Both the position numbers and the translations under genes were made by a program. A model generated the notes under the pieces. That model was not told where the DNA came from, did no database searches, and saw only the letters and a program-made list of their open reading frames with translations. Below, piece by piece: positions 23,677-31,135 of a DNA stretch of 35,467 bases (position 1 is the stretch's first letter; each line of letters starts with the position of its first letter). Source of the stretch: Paraburkholderia sp. C35 (GTDB lineage: Bacteria; Pseudomonadota; Gammaproteobacteria; Burkholderiales; Burkholderiaceae); the NCBI RefSeq assembly GCF_003121405.1, contig NZ_QBUY01000096.1:1-35467 (forward strand), given 5' to 3'.

Positions 23677-24956
23677 GCCTGCTCCATCATTGCGCGCCAT
23701 TGGCGATACGCTTCGCGCATGCCCGTTTCGTCGGTTGCGTGTGCTGTCTTTTCGCCGTTTTCAGCCGTAGTTTCGCGGTTCAAGCCGCGATTCACGAGGA
23801 TGGGCAGTTCCGGGCCGGCATACGAGCCGCGCTGCACGCGCTCCCATGCTTCTGCATCGTCGGGACTGCCGAAACCGAACGGACCCTGGAAGTGTTCGTG
23901 AATGCGCAGACGCACGCGGTTCGCTTCGTCGGGACCGCCGTCCATGGCGCGCGCAACGTGACGGATCTCCGTTTCCTCCGCTGAAATAGGGCGCAACACG
24001 CGGAAGAACGCCATCGACCGCGCGAGGTTCGGGAACAGGTTCAGGTTGAAGCCCACGCCCATCAGCGCGCGCACGATGCGCCGCACTTCTTCCGGCGTGT
24101 GACGTTCGGCGAGTTGCGCGGCGAGGTCGTTGAAGCGCTCGGGCAGCGGCGCACCGTCGTCCTTGTCCAGATCGACGAGTTCCGGCACCAGCACGGCGAG
24201 GCTGTGACCGTTGCCCAGCGAGCGGCAGAACGCGTCTTCGCTCGTCATGAAGCTGGTGATGGCCGCTGCCGTTTCGTCGTCGATCGATTTCATCCACGAC
24301 TTGTGCACGACCGGGAAGTGATACAGGTCCGTGGTGTTCTCGAGCTGGATCTTCCAGTTGCCCTTGAACTTGAACTTGTGTTCGCCGTTTGCCTTGATCG
24401 GAAAGCCCGCACCCTGTTTCATGAACAGGTCGATCCACGGCTTCGCACCGCCGAGAAAATCTTCGAGCGGTTCGATCTCGTCGTTGAAGCTCGCGAAGAT
24501 CAGACCTTGATAGATGCCGACACGCAGCTTCGCGAGCGGCAGGTCGCCTTTCTCGCACACGCCTTCGTAACCGTCGCCATAGGGCAACGCGCGCAGCGTG
24601 CCGTCGAGCGCATACGACCAGCTGTGATACGGGCAGGTAAAGCCTTTGGCGTTGCCCTTGTGTTCTTCGCACACAGTCGCGCCGCGATGGCGGCAGCGGT
24701 TTTGCAGCACGTTCACGGCGCCCGTCTTGTCGCGAACGACGATCACCGGCTGCCGGCCGATCGTGGTGGTGCGGAAGTCGCCAGGGTTCGGCAGTTCGCT
24801 TTCATGCGCGACCCAGACCCACGTCTTATAGAAAATGCGTTCGAGTTCGGCTTCGAACAGATTCGGATCGTAGTACAGCGAGGGCGCAATGCGATCTGCG
24901 TGAACGCGCTCGCGCAGCGTACTCGTGTCGATGGTTTGCCAGGTAGTGTCGCTCAT
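23673..24956 (-). CDS. iacC: IacC, Rieske dioxygenase large (alpha) subunit
   Basis: A 427-residue catalytic subunit. The Rieske [2Fe-2S] ligands are Cys88-x-His90 and Cys108-x2-His111 (NRCRHRG, FTCPYHSW). The mononuclear iron site follows with Asp210, His213 and His218 (TTDLYHFPVVHKSW), Asp210 being the bridge residue. The C-terminal half (LPERFNDLAAQLAERHTPEEVRRIVRALMGVGFNLNLFPNLARSMAFF) is the substrate domain. Together with IacD and IacF it should oxidise the dioxindole-3-acetate stage to give catechol. The leader contains a -35-like box overlapped by the CAAATCGATTAAAAAT motif. It is divergent from the LysR gene. Confidence 0.93.
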   Translation of the reverse strand: MSDTTWQTIDTSTLRERVHADRIAPSLYYDPNLFEAELERIFYKTWVWVAHESELPNPGDFRTTTIGRQPVIVVRDKTGAVNVLQNRCRHRGATVCEEHKGNAKGFTCPYHSWSYALDGTLRALPYGDGYEGVCEKGDLPLAKLRVGIYQGLIFASFNDEIEPLEDFLGGAKPWIDLFMKQGAGFPIKANGEHKFKFKGNWKIQLENTTDLYHFPVVHKSWMKSIDDETAAAITSFMTSEDAFCRSLGNGHSLAVLVPELVDLDKDDGAPLPERFNDLAAQLAERHTPEEVRRIVRALMGVGFNLNLFPNLARSMAFFRVLRPISAEETEIRHVARAMDGGPDEANRVRLRIHEHFQGPFGFGSPDDAEAWERVQRGSYAGPELPILVNRGLNRETTAENGEKTAHATDETGMREAYRQWRAMMEQA

Positions 24957-25039
24957 CGGTGTGATGTGTCGGGACGTGATTATCGGAAGTGGAAACGGTG
25001 GAAAGCACCCGCATGTCGGGTTTCTTTCGCGTTGACATC

Positions 25040-25068
25040 AGTCTCGCTTTGCACCGATCATGCGTCAA
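25040..25068 (-). promoter_or_regulatory. Candidate promoter of iacC
   Basis: On the minus strand TTGACG (25063-25068) and GAGACT (25040-25045) are 17 bases apart. The -10 box is poor, which suits an activator-dependent promoter. The LysR-type motif at 25066-25096 overlaps the -35 box. The leader to the ATG at 24956 would be about 77 bases. Confidence 0.45.
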
Positions 25069-25096
25069 ATCGATTAAAAATTAGCCGGTCGATAAG
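25066..25096. promoter_or_regulatory. Candidate LysR site upstream of iacC (copy 1)
   Basis: CAAATCGATTAAAAAT (25066-25081) and ATAAG (25092-25096) form a composite also found upstream of iacF at 27095-27125 with the same spacing. It contains the palindrome AATCGATT. It lies between the divergent iacC and LysR genes, 37-67 bases before the LysR start, so it may serve both activation and autoregulation. Confidence 0.65.
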
Positions 25097-25132
25097 TCCG
25101 GCAAATAATGCAAGCTCAGTCGGAAGCCCACC

Positions 25133-26053
25133 ATGACCTCACTCGATCACGTCGATCTCAATCTGCTGCGCGTGTTTCAGGCGATCGTCGAAGAACGCAG
25201 CCTCACGAAAGCCGGCGAGCGTCTCGCGCTGTCGCAGCCTGCCATCAGCTATTCGCTCGCGCGTCTGCGCACGCTGTTCGACGATCCGCTCTTTATCCGC
25301 ACGCGTTCGGGCATGCAGCCCACGCCGATTGCGCTCGAACTCGCCAGCATCGTGGGGCGCGCACTCGATACCGTGCGCGAGGCGCTGCGTTATGCAGAGA
25401 GCTTCGATCCTGCGACGAGCACGCGCACGTTCCGGCTGTCGCTGTCCGATGCAGGAGAGATGGCCTATTTACCCGCAATCTGCGAGGCGTTGCACGAGCG
25501 CGCGCCGCGCGTGAAGCTGTCGATCGAGCCACTGCCCGTTGAAGAAATGGAAGATGCGTTGCGTTCGAGCAAGCTCGATTTCGCAATCGGCAACCTGCCG
25601 ATGCTGATGGCGCGCACGCGTCATCAACTGCTATTCGAAGAAACGTATGTGTGCATGACGCGCAAGCGTCGAGGGCTGCCGGCAGGCGCGGCACTGAGTC
25701 ACGAACATTTTCTGCAGGCGTCGCATGTACAGGTGCGCTCGGTCGAGCACAGTCACCATGCACTCGACGATGCATTGCGTGCGCAAGGGGTCGGCCGCAA
25801 CATCGCGCTGCAATTGCCGCACTTCGTCGCGCTGCCGGGCGTGCTGGCCGTCACTGATCTGTTCGCGACGCTGCCGCAGAGGCTGGCAGGCATCCTCAAT
25901 CGCAGCGACGCGTTTCGCATCTACACGTTGCCCGTGCCGATTCCGCAGGCCACGGTGACGATGCATTGGCACGAGCACTTCGACGAGGACGACGGCATTG
26001 CGTGGATGCGCGATCTGATGGCCGAGATGGTGCAGCGCTTCGACAAGAAGTAA
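25133..26053 (+). CDS. LysR-type regulator of the iac cluster
   Basis: A 306-residue regulator. The helix-turn-helix covers about residues 4-63: LDHVDLNLLRVFQAIVEERSLTKAGERLALSQPAISYSLARLRTLFDDPLF. The effector domain begins near residue 95 (TFRLSLSDAGEMAYLPAICEAL) and belongs to the group with VEEMEDALRSSKLDFAIGNLP. GGAAG stands six bases before the ATG. It is divergent from iacC and ends two bases before the convergent iacF. In P. phytofirmans a LysR regulator of the iac genes apparently responds to dioxindole-3-acetate; position and family fit. Its predicted targets are iacC and iacF (see the shared motif). Confidence 0.9.
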   Translation: MTSLDHVDLNLLRVFQAIVEERSLTKAGERLALSQPAISYSLARLRTLFDDPLFIRTRSGMQPTPIALELASIVGRALDTVREALRYAESFDPATSTRTFRLSLSDAGEMAYLPAICEALHERAPRVKLSIEPLPVEEMEDALRSSKLDFAIGNLPMLMARTRHQLLFEETYVCMTRKRRGLPAGAALSHEHFLQASHVQVRSVEHSHHALDDALRAQGVGRNIALQLPHFVALPGVLAVTDLFATLPQRLAGILNRSDAFRIYTLPVPIPQATVTMHWHEHFDEDDGIAWMRDLMAEMVQRFDKK

Positions 26054-26055
26054 GT

Positions 26056-27027
26056 TCAGAGATCGAGTACCAGCACGGGCGAGCGCGAGCGCGACACGCA
26101 GCAGCAGATCACGCTGTTGCTCGCGCGTTCGGCCTTGCTCAGACAATGGTCGCGATGTTCAGGCTCGCCGCTCACCACGTCGACCATGCAGGTGCCGCAT
26201 ACGCCTTCGCCGCATGAGGTATCGACTTCGATGCCGAGCGCAGCCAGCGCCTCGACGATCGAGATCTTGCTGTTCACGTGTACTGTCTGGCCCGTGCTCG
26301 CCAGTTGCACGTCGAAGCTGTCGAGCGCTGCTTCGCTGGCAGGCGCGAGAGGTTCGGCGGTGAAGCGTTCGAGATGGATTGCGTCGGCGGGCAGGCGCGC
26401 TTCGCCCGCTGCGACCACGCGATCCATGAAAGGCACGGGGCCGCACGTGTAGACGTGCGTGCCTTGCGATGCATCGGCGAGACATGCGGCGAGTTCAGCG
26501 TCGAGCGCTTCCGGCTCGATACCGTAATGCAGCTTCACGTACTGATCGAAAGGTGCGCGAGAAAGCAGCGGCAGAAACGCGGCATGTTCGGCACTGCGCG
26601 CGAAGTAATGCAATTCGAACGGCACGCCGAGTTTGACGAGCCGATACGCCATCGACAGCAGCGGCGTGATGCCGATCCCTGCACCGATCAGCACATGCCG
26701 GGTGGCCTGTTCGGCAAGACGGAACAGATTGCGCGGCGCGCCGACGGACAACTCGGTGCCGATCTGCACGTCGTCGTGCAGCGAACGCGAGCCGCCGCGC
26801 GATTGCACTTCTTTCTTGACGGCGAACAGTTGCGAGTCGCGGCACTCGGGGTCGCCGCACAGCGAGTACTGACGCGTGACGCCTGAAGGACTTGTCACGT
26901 CGATGTGCGCGCCGGGTTCGTACCTGTCGAACGGCGCGCCGTCGAGGCGCGAAATCACGAATGAGCGAACGCCGTGTGCTTCATCGCGCACGGCGTCGAC
27001 GCGAACCTTGAACGATTGGGCTTGCAT
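26056..27027 (-). CDS. iacF: IacF, phthalate-dioxygenase-type reductase
   Basis: A 323-residue class IA reductase that carries electrons from NAD(P)H to the Rieske dioxygenase. Order of domains: FMN domain with RQYSLCGDP (52-60), NAD domain with GAGIGITP (115-122) and YTCGP (193-197), then a plant-type [2Fe-2S] domain with Cys272, Cys277, Cys280 and Cys310 (SCGEGVCGTCM ... CVSR). This layout is that of PDR/VanB. Its separation from iacCD and its own promoter motif are notable. It ends convergent to the LysR gene with a 2-base gap. The start at 27027 has a weak GGA. Confidence 0.91.
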   Translation of the reverse strand: MQAQSFKVRVDAVRDEAHGVRSFVISRLDGAPFDRYEPGAHIDVTSPSGVTRQYSLCGDPECRDSQLFAVKKEVQSRGGSRSLHDDVQIGTELSVGAPRNLFRLAEQATRHVLIGAGIGITPLLSMAYRLVKLGVPFELHYFARSAEHAAFLPLLSRAPFDQYVKLHYGIEPEALDAELAACLADASQGTHVYTCGPVPFMDRVVAAGEARLPADAIHLERFTAEPLAPASEAALDSFDVQLASTGQTVHVNSKISIVEALAALGIEVDTSCGEGVCGTCMVDVVSGEPEHRDHCLSKAERASNSVICCCVSRSRSPVLVLDL

Positions 27028-27068
27028 GGTGCGATCCAGTCAAAATCGGATGGGGCGGAGTCGCATTC

Positions 27069-27097
27069 AGCTTAAGGTTCGCGTCTGGATCAGGCAA
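27069..27097 (-). promoter_or_regulatory. Candidate promoter of iacF
   Basis: On the minus strand TTGCCT (27092-27097) and TAAGCT (27069-27074) are separated by 17 bases, with a leader of about 35 bases to the ATG at 27027. The LysR-type motif overlaps the -35 box, as at iacC. Confidence 0.55.
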
Positions 27098-27125
27098 ATC
27101 GATTAAAAATGGTTGGCTTCATAAG
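27095..27125. promoter_or_regulatory. Candidate LysR site upstream of iacF (copy 2)
   Basis: CAAATCGATTAAAAAT (27095-27110) and ATAAG (27121-27125), identical to copy 1 at 25066-25096 in both parts and in the 10-base gap. It lies between the stop of the AcuI-type gene and the iacF start, so it can only regulate iacF, which is read on the minus strand. Confidence 0.65.
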
Positions 27126-27149
27126 CATCGTGAATATCTTGTGCGCGGT

Positions 27150-28130
27150 CTATCGGTTGACGTCGACCACCAGGCGCCCGCGAATCTTGCCGTCGAGCAC
27201 ATCAGGCGCCGTCGCGAGCGCTTCGGCAAGGCTGATTTCCCTGACCATCGATTCGAGTTGCGCCGTGCCGAGATCCTGCGCAACGCGCTGCCATGCCTCG
27301 ACGCGGCGCGCATGCGGCGCCATCACGCTGTCGATGCCCGCGAGCGTCACGCCGCGCAAAATGAATGGCGCGACCGTGGCGGGGAAGTCCATGCCTTGCG
27401 CGAGTCCGCATGCGGCGACGATTCCGCCGTACGCAGTGCCTGCACACGCATTGGCGAGCGTGTGGCTGCCGACGGCATCGACGGCGGCGACCCAGCGCTC
27501 CTTCGCGAGCGGCTTGCCCGGCCCGGACAGTTCCGCACGAGCGATGATCTCCGTTGCGCCGAGTTCGTGCAGATAGTCCGCTTCGGCAGGGCGGCCCGTC
27601 GACGCGATCACCTGATACCCGCGTTTCGCGAGCAACATGATCGCGACGCTGCCCCCGCCGCCCGCCGCGCCCGTGACGAGCACCTTGCCCTGCGATGGCG
27701 TGACGCCATGACGTTCGAGCGCGAGCACGCATAGCATCGCGGTGTACCCGGCCGTGCCGACGGCCATCGCGTCGCGTGACGTGAGCGGGGCGGGCGGGCG
27801 CACGAGCCAGTCGCCGCTCACGCGCGCGCGTTGCGCGAGTCCGCCCCAATGCTTTTCGCCGACGCCGTAGCCGTTGAGGATCACCTGGTCGCCGGGCTTC
27901 CACTGCGCATGCTCGCTGCTTTCGATCACGCCCGCGAAGTCGATGCCCGGCACCATCGGAAAGCTGCGCACGACGGGCGAGCGGCCCGTGATCGCGAGTG
28001 CGTCCTTGTAGTTGAGCGTCGACCATTCGACACGTACGGTGACGTCGCCCGCAGGAAGACCCGTTTCGTCGATGTCGGTGATGGCGGCGCGGCTGCCGTT
28101 GTCCTGCTTCTCGATCAAGATCCCTTTCAT
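27150..28130 (-). CDS. acuI: Acrylyl-CoA reductase, AcuI/YhdH-type MDR oxidoreductase
   Basis: A 326-residue medium-chain NAD(P)H-dependent reductase, the length of E. coli AcuI (324). Key stretches are SSTLNYKDALAITG-like VEWSTLNYKDALAITGRS, PMVPGIDFAGVIESS, GEKHWGGLAQRARV, GTAGYTAMLCVLALE and VLVTGAAGGGGSVAIMLLAKRGY for the cofactor loop, then TLAGIDSVMAP. The family reduces acrylyl-CoA to propionyl-CoA. There are no zinc-binding cysteines, as expected. It is on the same strand as iacF, but the iacF promoter motif lies between them, so it is probably not part of the iac unit. An unrelated role in detoxifying reactive enoyl compounds is likely. Confidence 0.88.
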   Translation of the reverse strand: MKGILIEKQDNGSRAAITDIDETGLPAGDVTVRVEWSTLNYKDALAITGRSPVVRSFPMVPGIDFAGVIESSEHAQWKPGDQVILNGYGVGEKHWGGLAQRARVSGDWLVRPPAPLTSRDAMAVGTAGYTAMLCVLALERHGVTPSQGKVLVTGAAGGGGSVAIMLLAKRGYQVIASTGRPAEADYLHELGATEIIARAELSGPGKPLAKERWVAAVDAVGSHTLANACAGTAYGGIVAACGLAQGMDFPATVAPFILRGVTLAGIDSVMAPHARRVEAWQRVAQDLGTAQLESMVREISLAEALATAPDVLDGKIRGRLVVDVNR

Positions 28131-28331
28131 GGTCCCGTCCGTTGAGTTCGACTGCTTCAGTCCATTATGGTGTGCGGCTAGCGGCCGGTAATAGTCTAGG
28201 CGAATGCGGGCCGCGTGGCCCGGATCGCCGCGCTCAACAATCAGACGGTTTTTTGCTTTCGATGCGCGAACGGCAACGGTGTCGATCGAGCGACACGTGC
28301 GATGCGTCTTTCGTCGAATGAATGATGCGCG

Positions 28332-28895
28332 CTAGCGCGTGTAGTAACCACGCTGCTGCATGCACTTCGAGTAGGCGGCCCAGTAGCGGACCATTGGGGG
28401 TTCGGGCGGCGGTGGCGGTGGCATGGCGGCCAGCGATGCTTCTGCCGGCATGCTCGCACCCGACGCTGCCTCTGCGCCCGATGCCGCGAATGCGCCTGAC
28501 GCGCCCGATGCGGCGGCGAGCGTCGATGGCGCGGCTGCTCCGCTTGCGCCGCTCGCCGCGGCGGCCGTCGCCGCGCTCGCGCCGGCGGGTGCGGATGCCG
28601 CCATCGTTGCCGATGCGCCGGAGGCACCCATTGCAGCGGGCAAGGGCGGATTGAGCGGTGCGGGCGCCACGATAGGCCGCGGTGCGGCGGCGGTCTTGCT
28701 GGGCGGCTGCGGACGTTGTGATTCGTGCACGATGTTCACGTGCGTCGTCTTGTTGGCATCGGCATAGCATGCGGCCGTATCGATAGCCTGTTGTCCCGCG
28801 CCCTGGCTGCGGCCAGGGTAGGTCATCGGTTGCTGTGCAACGGACGCGCCGCTGACGACGAGAAGCGCGATTGCAGCATGGGCGAAGCGTGTCAT
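28332..28895 (-). CDS. Ala/Ser/Gly-rich secreted hypothetical protein
   Basis: A 187-residue protein with a signal peptide (AIALLVVSGASVAQ, cleavage near residue 20), a short folded-looking part (GQQAIDTAACYADANKTTHVNIVHE), then about 75 residues of Ala with repeated SGASGA units, and a proline run before the end YWAAYSKCMQQRGYYTR. Two cysteines (ACYADAN and KCMQQ) could pair. The ending CMxxRGY is common in small exported Burkholderia proteins. Low-complexity Ala repeats make the DNA prone to length change. GGGAG lies 13 bases upstream of the ATG, longer than usual. Function unknown. Confidence 0.72.
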   Translation of the reverse strand: MTRFAHAAIALLVVSGASVAQQPMTYPGRSQGAGQQAIDTAACYADANKTTHVNIVHESQRPQPPSKTAAAPRPIVAPAPLNPPLPAAMGASGASATMAASAPAGASAATAAAASGASGAAAPSTLAAASGASGAFAASGAEAASGASMPAEASLAAMPPPPPPEPPMVRYWAAYSKCMQQRGYYTR

Positions 28896-29156
28896 AAGCG
28901 GGCGGACTCCCTGGCGAAGTCTTGGTCTTGTCGGCGCATAGGCGCGTCGCGAGGTCAGCGTGAAGCCATGACGTGCAGATGGCCGATACGGACCATGGCA
29001 GTGAGGCCCGTCAGGCCATCGCAGCCCGAAGGCATGCTATCCCAGCATATCGTGTCGCAGCGGCGCAGCACGCCAGAAGCACGCCATTCGTCGCCAATTT
29101 CCGTGCTGCAACGCGATATGGGTCACAACGTGATCAAACCGTGTGATCAGGTGTGA
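28896..29156. other. Intergenic region with repeated GTGATCA
   Basis: No gene is supported. At its right end GTGATCA occurs three times (29130-29136, 29143-29149, 29153-29159), the last copy covering the stop codon of the next minus-strand gene. Nothing else is recognised. Confidence 0.5.
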
Positions 29157-30908
29157 TCAATGCAGCAGGCCGAACACGGCCACACCGTTGGTCGCGCCCA
29201 CATACACCTTGCCACGCGAGATCATCGGCGTGATGAACTTGTTGCCCGCGCCCCACTGGTCGCGGGTGCCCGCCTGATTGCTGTTGTAGAGCTCGGTGGC
29301 GAGATTGGTCGCGTCATACGCATGCAATGCTCCCGTCGTGCCGTTCTCGGCGGCCCAGAGAATCGCGTTCGACGTGCCGTTTGCCGAGATCGCAGGCACG
29401 GCGCCGGGATAGGCAAAGGTCGTCGGACTCTTCGAGGCTGCTGTGGTAGCAAGCAGCGCATTCGTCACGGGCAGCGCCTTGATGTTGTCGTTCAGCGCGC
29501 CGTAGTAGACGGTGCCATTGAAGTAAGCGGGTGAGCCCCAGATGCCGCCAGCCAGCGTACCCGTCAGCACTTGCCAGTTGTTATTGGCCGTCGGGCTGAA
29601 TTTGCCCATCGAATCGCGATCGACGACGTAGATCTTGTTGTCCTTGCCGGCCGCCACGGCGAGATGCTTGACGGTGCCGTCCGCGGTTTTCTGATCGGGC
29701 AGCAGCATCGCGCCGCCCGAGCCGAAGTCGCCGTCTTCGTTCGCGAGCGTCACGACATCGAGCGAGGCGAAATAATCGGTCACCTTGAGCGGACTCGCCG
29801 AGAGCTTCATGAACGAGTTGCCGAAATCGTTATCGACGGGAAAGCCATTGGCGTCGAGCGTAGTGCCGAAGGTGCCGTTGCCGTCCACCACGTAGATCGA
29901 CGTACCATCCGATGCCATGCCCGAGCCGGCCATCCAGACGGAACCCTTCTGGCCGTTCGGCACGACATCCATCGCGCCCGTCTGCTTCAGCGTGTCGGCG
30001 CTATAGCTCATGATCCAGCCGGTGTAGTTGCCGCCCATGCAATGTGCCGTCCAGCCCATGAAGATGTTGCCGTTCACGAGCGTCAACGCGACGCGTTCCG
30101 AGTGCAGCGACGGGTCGAAAGTGAGCACGCCGTTGGCGCTCTCGCCACCCGTGCCTGAGGCCGTCGCGGCGATTTCGGTCGGGCCGCCGAACAGTTCCGC
30201 GCCGCTCGCGAGATCGAGTGCATGCAGGCGATGATGATAGTTGCCGCCGGCATCCTTCGTCATCGCCACTGCGTACAGCACGCCGTTCGCACCGCGGCTG
30301 CGGTCGATCACGGGCGTGGCCGTAATGCCGATTTCAGGCGTGATGTCAGTGCAGCCGCGATTGTCGCTGGACGTTTCGTTGGTGCCGTTCAGCGAGACTT
30401 TCCACAATTGCGCGTAGTTGTCGGCGTCGTAGGCGTAGACGCTGTTGTGCTCCGTCACGACGTAGATCACGTTGTGTGTCGCGCCGTTGATAGCAAGACT
30501 CGTGACCGATAGGGGCTGGCCATCCACCTTGCCGTCAGCGGCAAGAAACGCGACTTTGCCGAACGTGGCCGAATTCACGTTGGCAGGCGTGAGTGTCGTT
30601 TCCGCGAGCATTTGCCCTGTGCGGGCGAGATCGTTGTGATGCGTCAATACATCGGTGGGTAAGGCCGCTGACGAAGACGGCGCGGCGCTGCCACCCGAGC
30701 CGGACGTGCCGCTGCCCGTGCCTGATCCCGATCCCGAACTGCCGTTCGATCCGGAACTGCTTGCACTGCCACTATCGGACGAGCCGTTTCCGCATGCCGT
30801 GCAAAAGAGCGCGAGGCTGAATGCGACGGTGAAGCGGCTGATGCCCGCGAGCACGTGCGAAGTGCGGCCCGTCGAAGCGGTCCGGGAAGCTGGCGGCTGT
30901 GGTTGCAT
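29157..30908 (-). CDS. Lipoprotein with PQQ-like beta-propeller repeats
   Basis: A 583-residue exported protein. The N-terminus has a hydrophobic stretch ending in ALFCTACGN, with Cys39 a likely lipidation site although the -3 residue is Cys instead of Leu. A Ser/Gly linker of about 40 residues follows. The body has PQQ-like propeller blades (VYAYDADNYAQLWKVSLNG, LHALDLASGAELFGG, GNIFMGWTAH, KDNKIYVVDRDSMGKF, YYGALNDNIKALPV, GALHAYDATNLATELY). No PQQ-binding or dehydrogenase active-site residues are evident, so it is probably a scaffold or binding lipoprotein and not an alcohol dehydrogenase. I chose ATG 30908, with GGGGGAG nine bases upstream; an in-frame start at 30956 is less likely. Confidence 0.82.
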   Translation of the reverse strand: MQPQPPASRTASTGRTSHVLAGISRFTVAFSLALFCTACGNGSSDSGSASSSGSNGSSGSGSGTGSGTSGSGGSAAPSSSAALPTDVLTHHNDLARTGQMLAETTLTPANVNSATFGKVAFLAADGKVDGQPLSVTSLAINGATHNVIYVVTEHNSVYAYDADNYAQLWKVSLNGTNETSSDNRGCTDITPEIGITATPVIDRSRGANGVLYAVAMTKDAGGNYHHRLHALDLASGAELFGGPTEIAATASGTGGESANGVLTFDPSLHSERVALTLVNGNIFMGWTAHCMGGNYTGWIMSYSADTLKQTGAMDVVPNGQKGSVWMAGSGMASDGTSIYVVDGNGTFGTTLDANGFPVDNDFGNSFMKLSASPLKVTDYFASLDVVTLANEDGDFGSGGAMLLPDQKTADGTVKHLAVAAGKDNKIYVVDRDSMGKFSPTANNNWQVLTGTLAGGIWGSPAYFNGTVYYGALNDNIKALPVTNALLATTAASKSPTTFAYPGAVPAISANGTSNAILWAAENGTTGALHAYDATNLATELYNSNQAGTRDQWGAGNKFITPMISRGKVYVGATNGVAVFGLLH

Positions 30909-31042
30909 GCGTGTGTCTCCCCCACGCCCGAATGAGGCGTCCTCGTAAGACGGCACGGCGCGTATTCACTGTTCTATGCTGCGCTTGCCAATCTCATCAT
31001 GGTAAGAACGCCTGCGCCGGTGCACGCGACATCGCTTCGCCT

Positions 31043-31066
31043 CTATCCGCCAGATAGGGCTTTTTT
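31043..31066 (+). terminator. Small hairpin with T-run, no matching gene
   Basis: CTATC (31043-31047) and GATAG (31053-31057) flank CGCCA and are followed by GGC and six Ts (31061-31066). It reads rightward, but no plus-strand gene is supported upstream in this interval. It could be chance, or the end of a small RNA between the two minus-strand genes. Confidence 0.35.
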
Positions 31067-31135
31067 AAGGCCTTTTCTTGAGGCCCTTTCTTGCGGTCGC
31101 TTCTTACGTCCGCTCGCTGTCCGCTTTCGGAATAG

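Noticed and set aside
27150..28130. Inclusion of the AcuI-type reductase in the iac operon
   Set aside because: The iacF promoter motif lies between the two genes, and no published iac cluster known to me contains this reductase. Coincidental neighbourhood is more likely.
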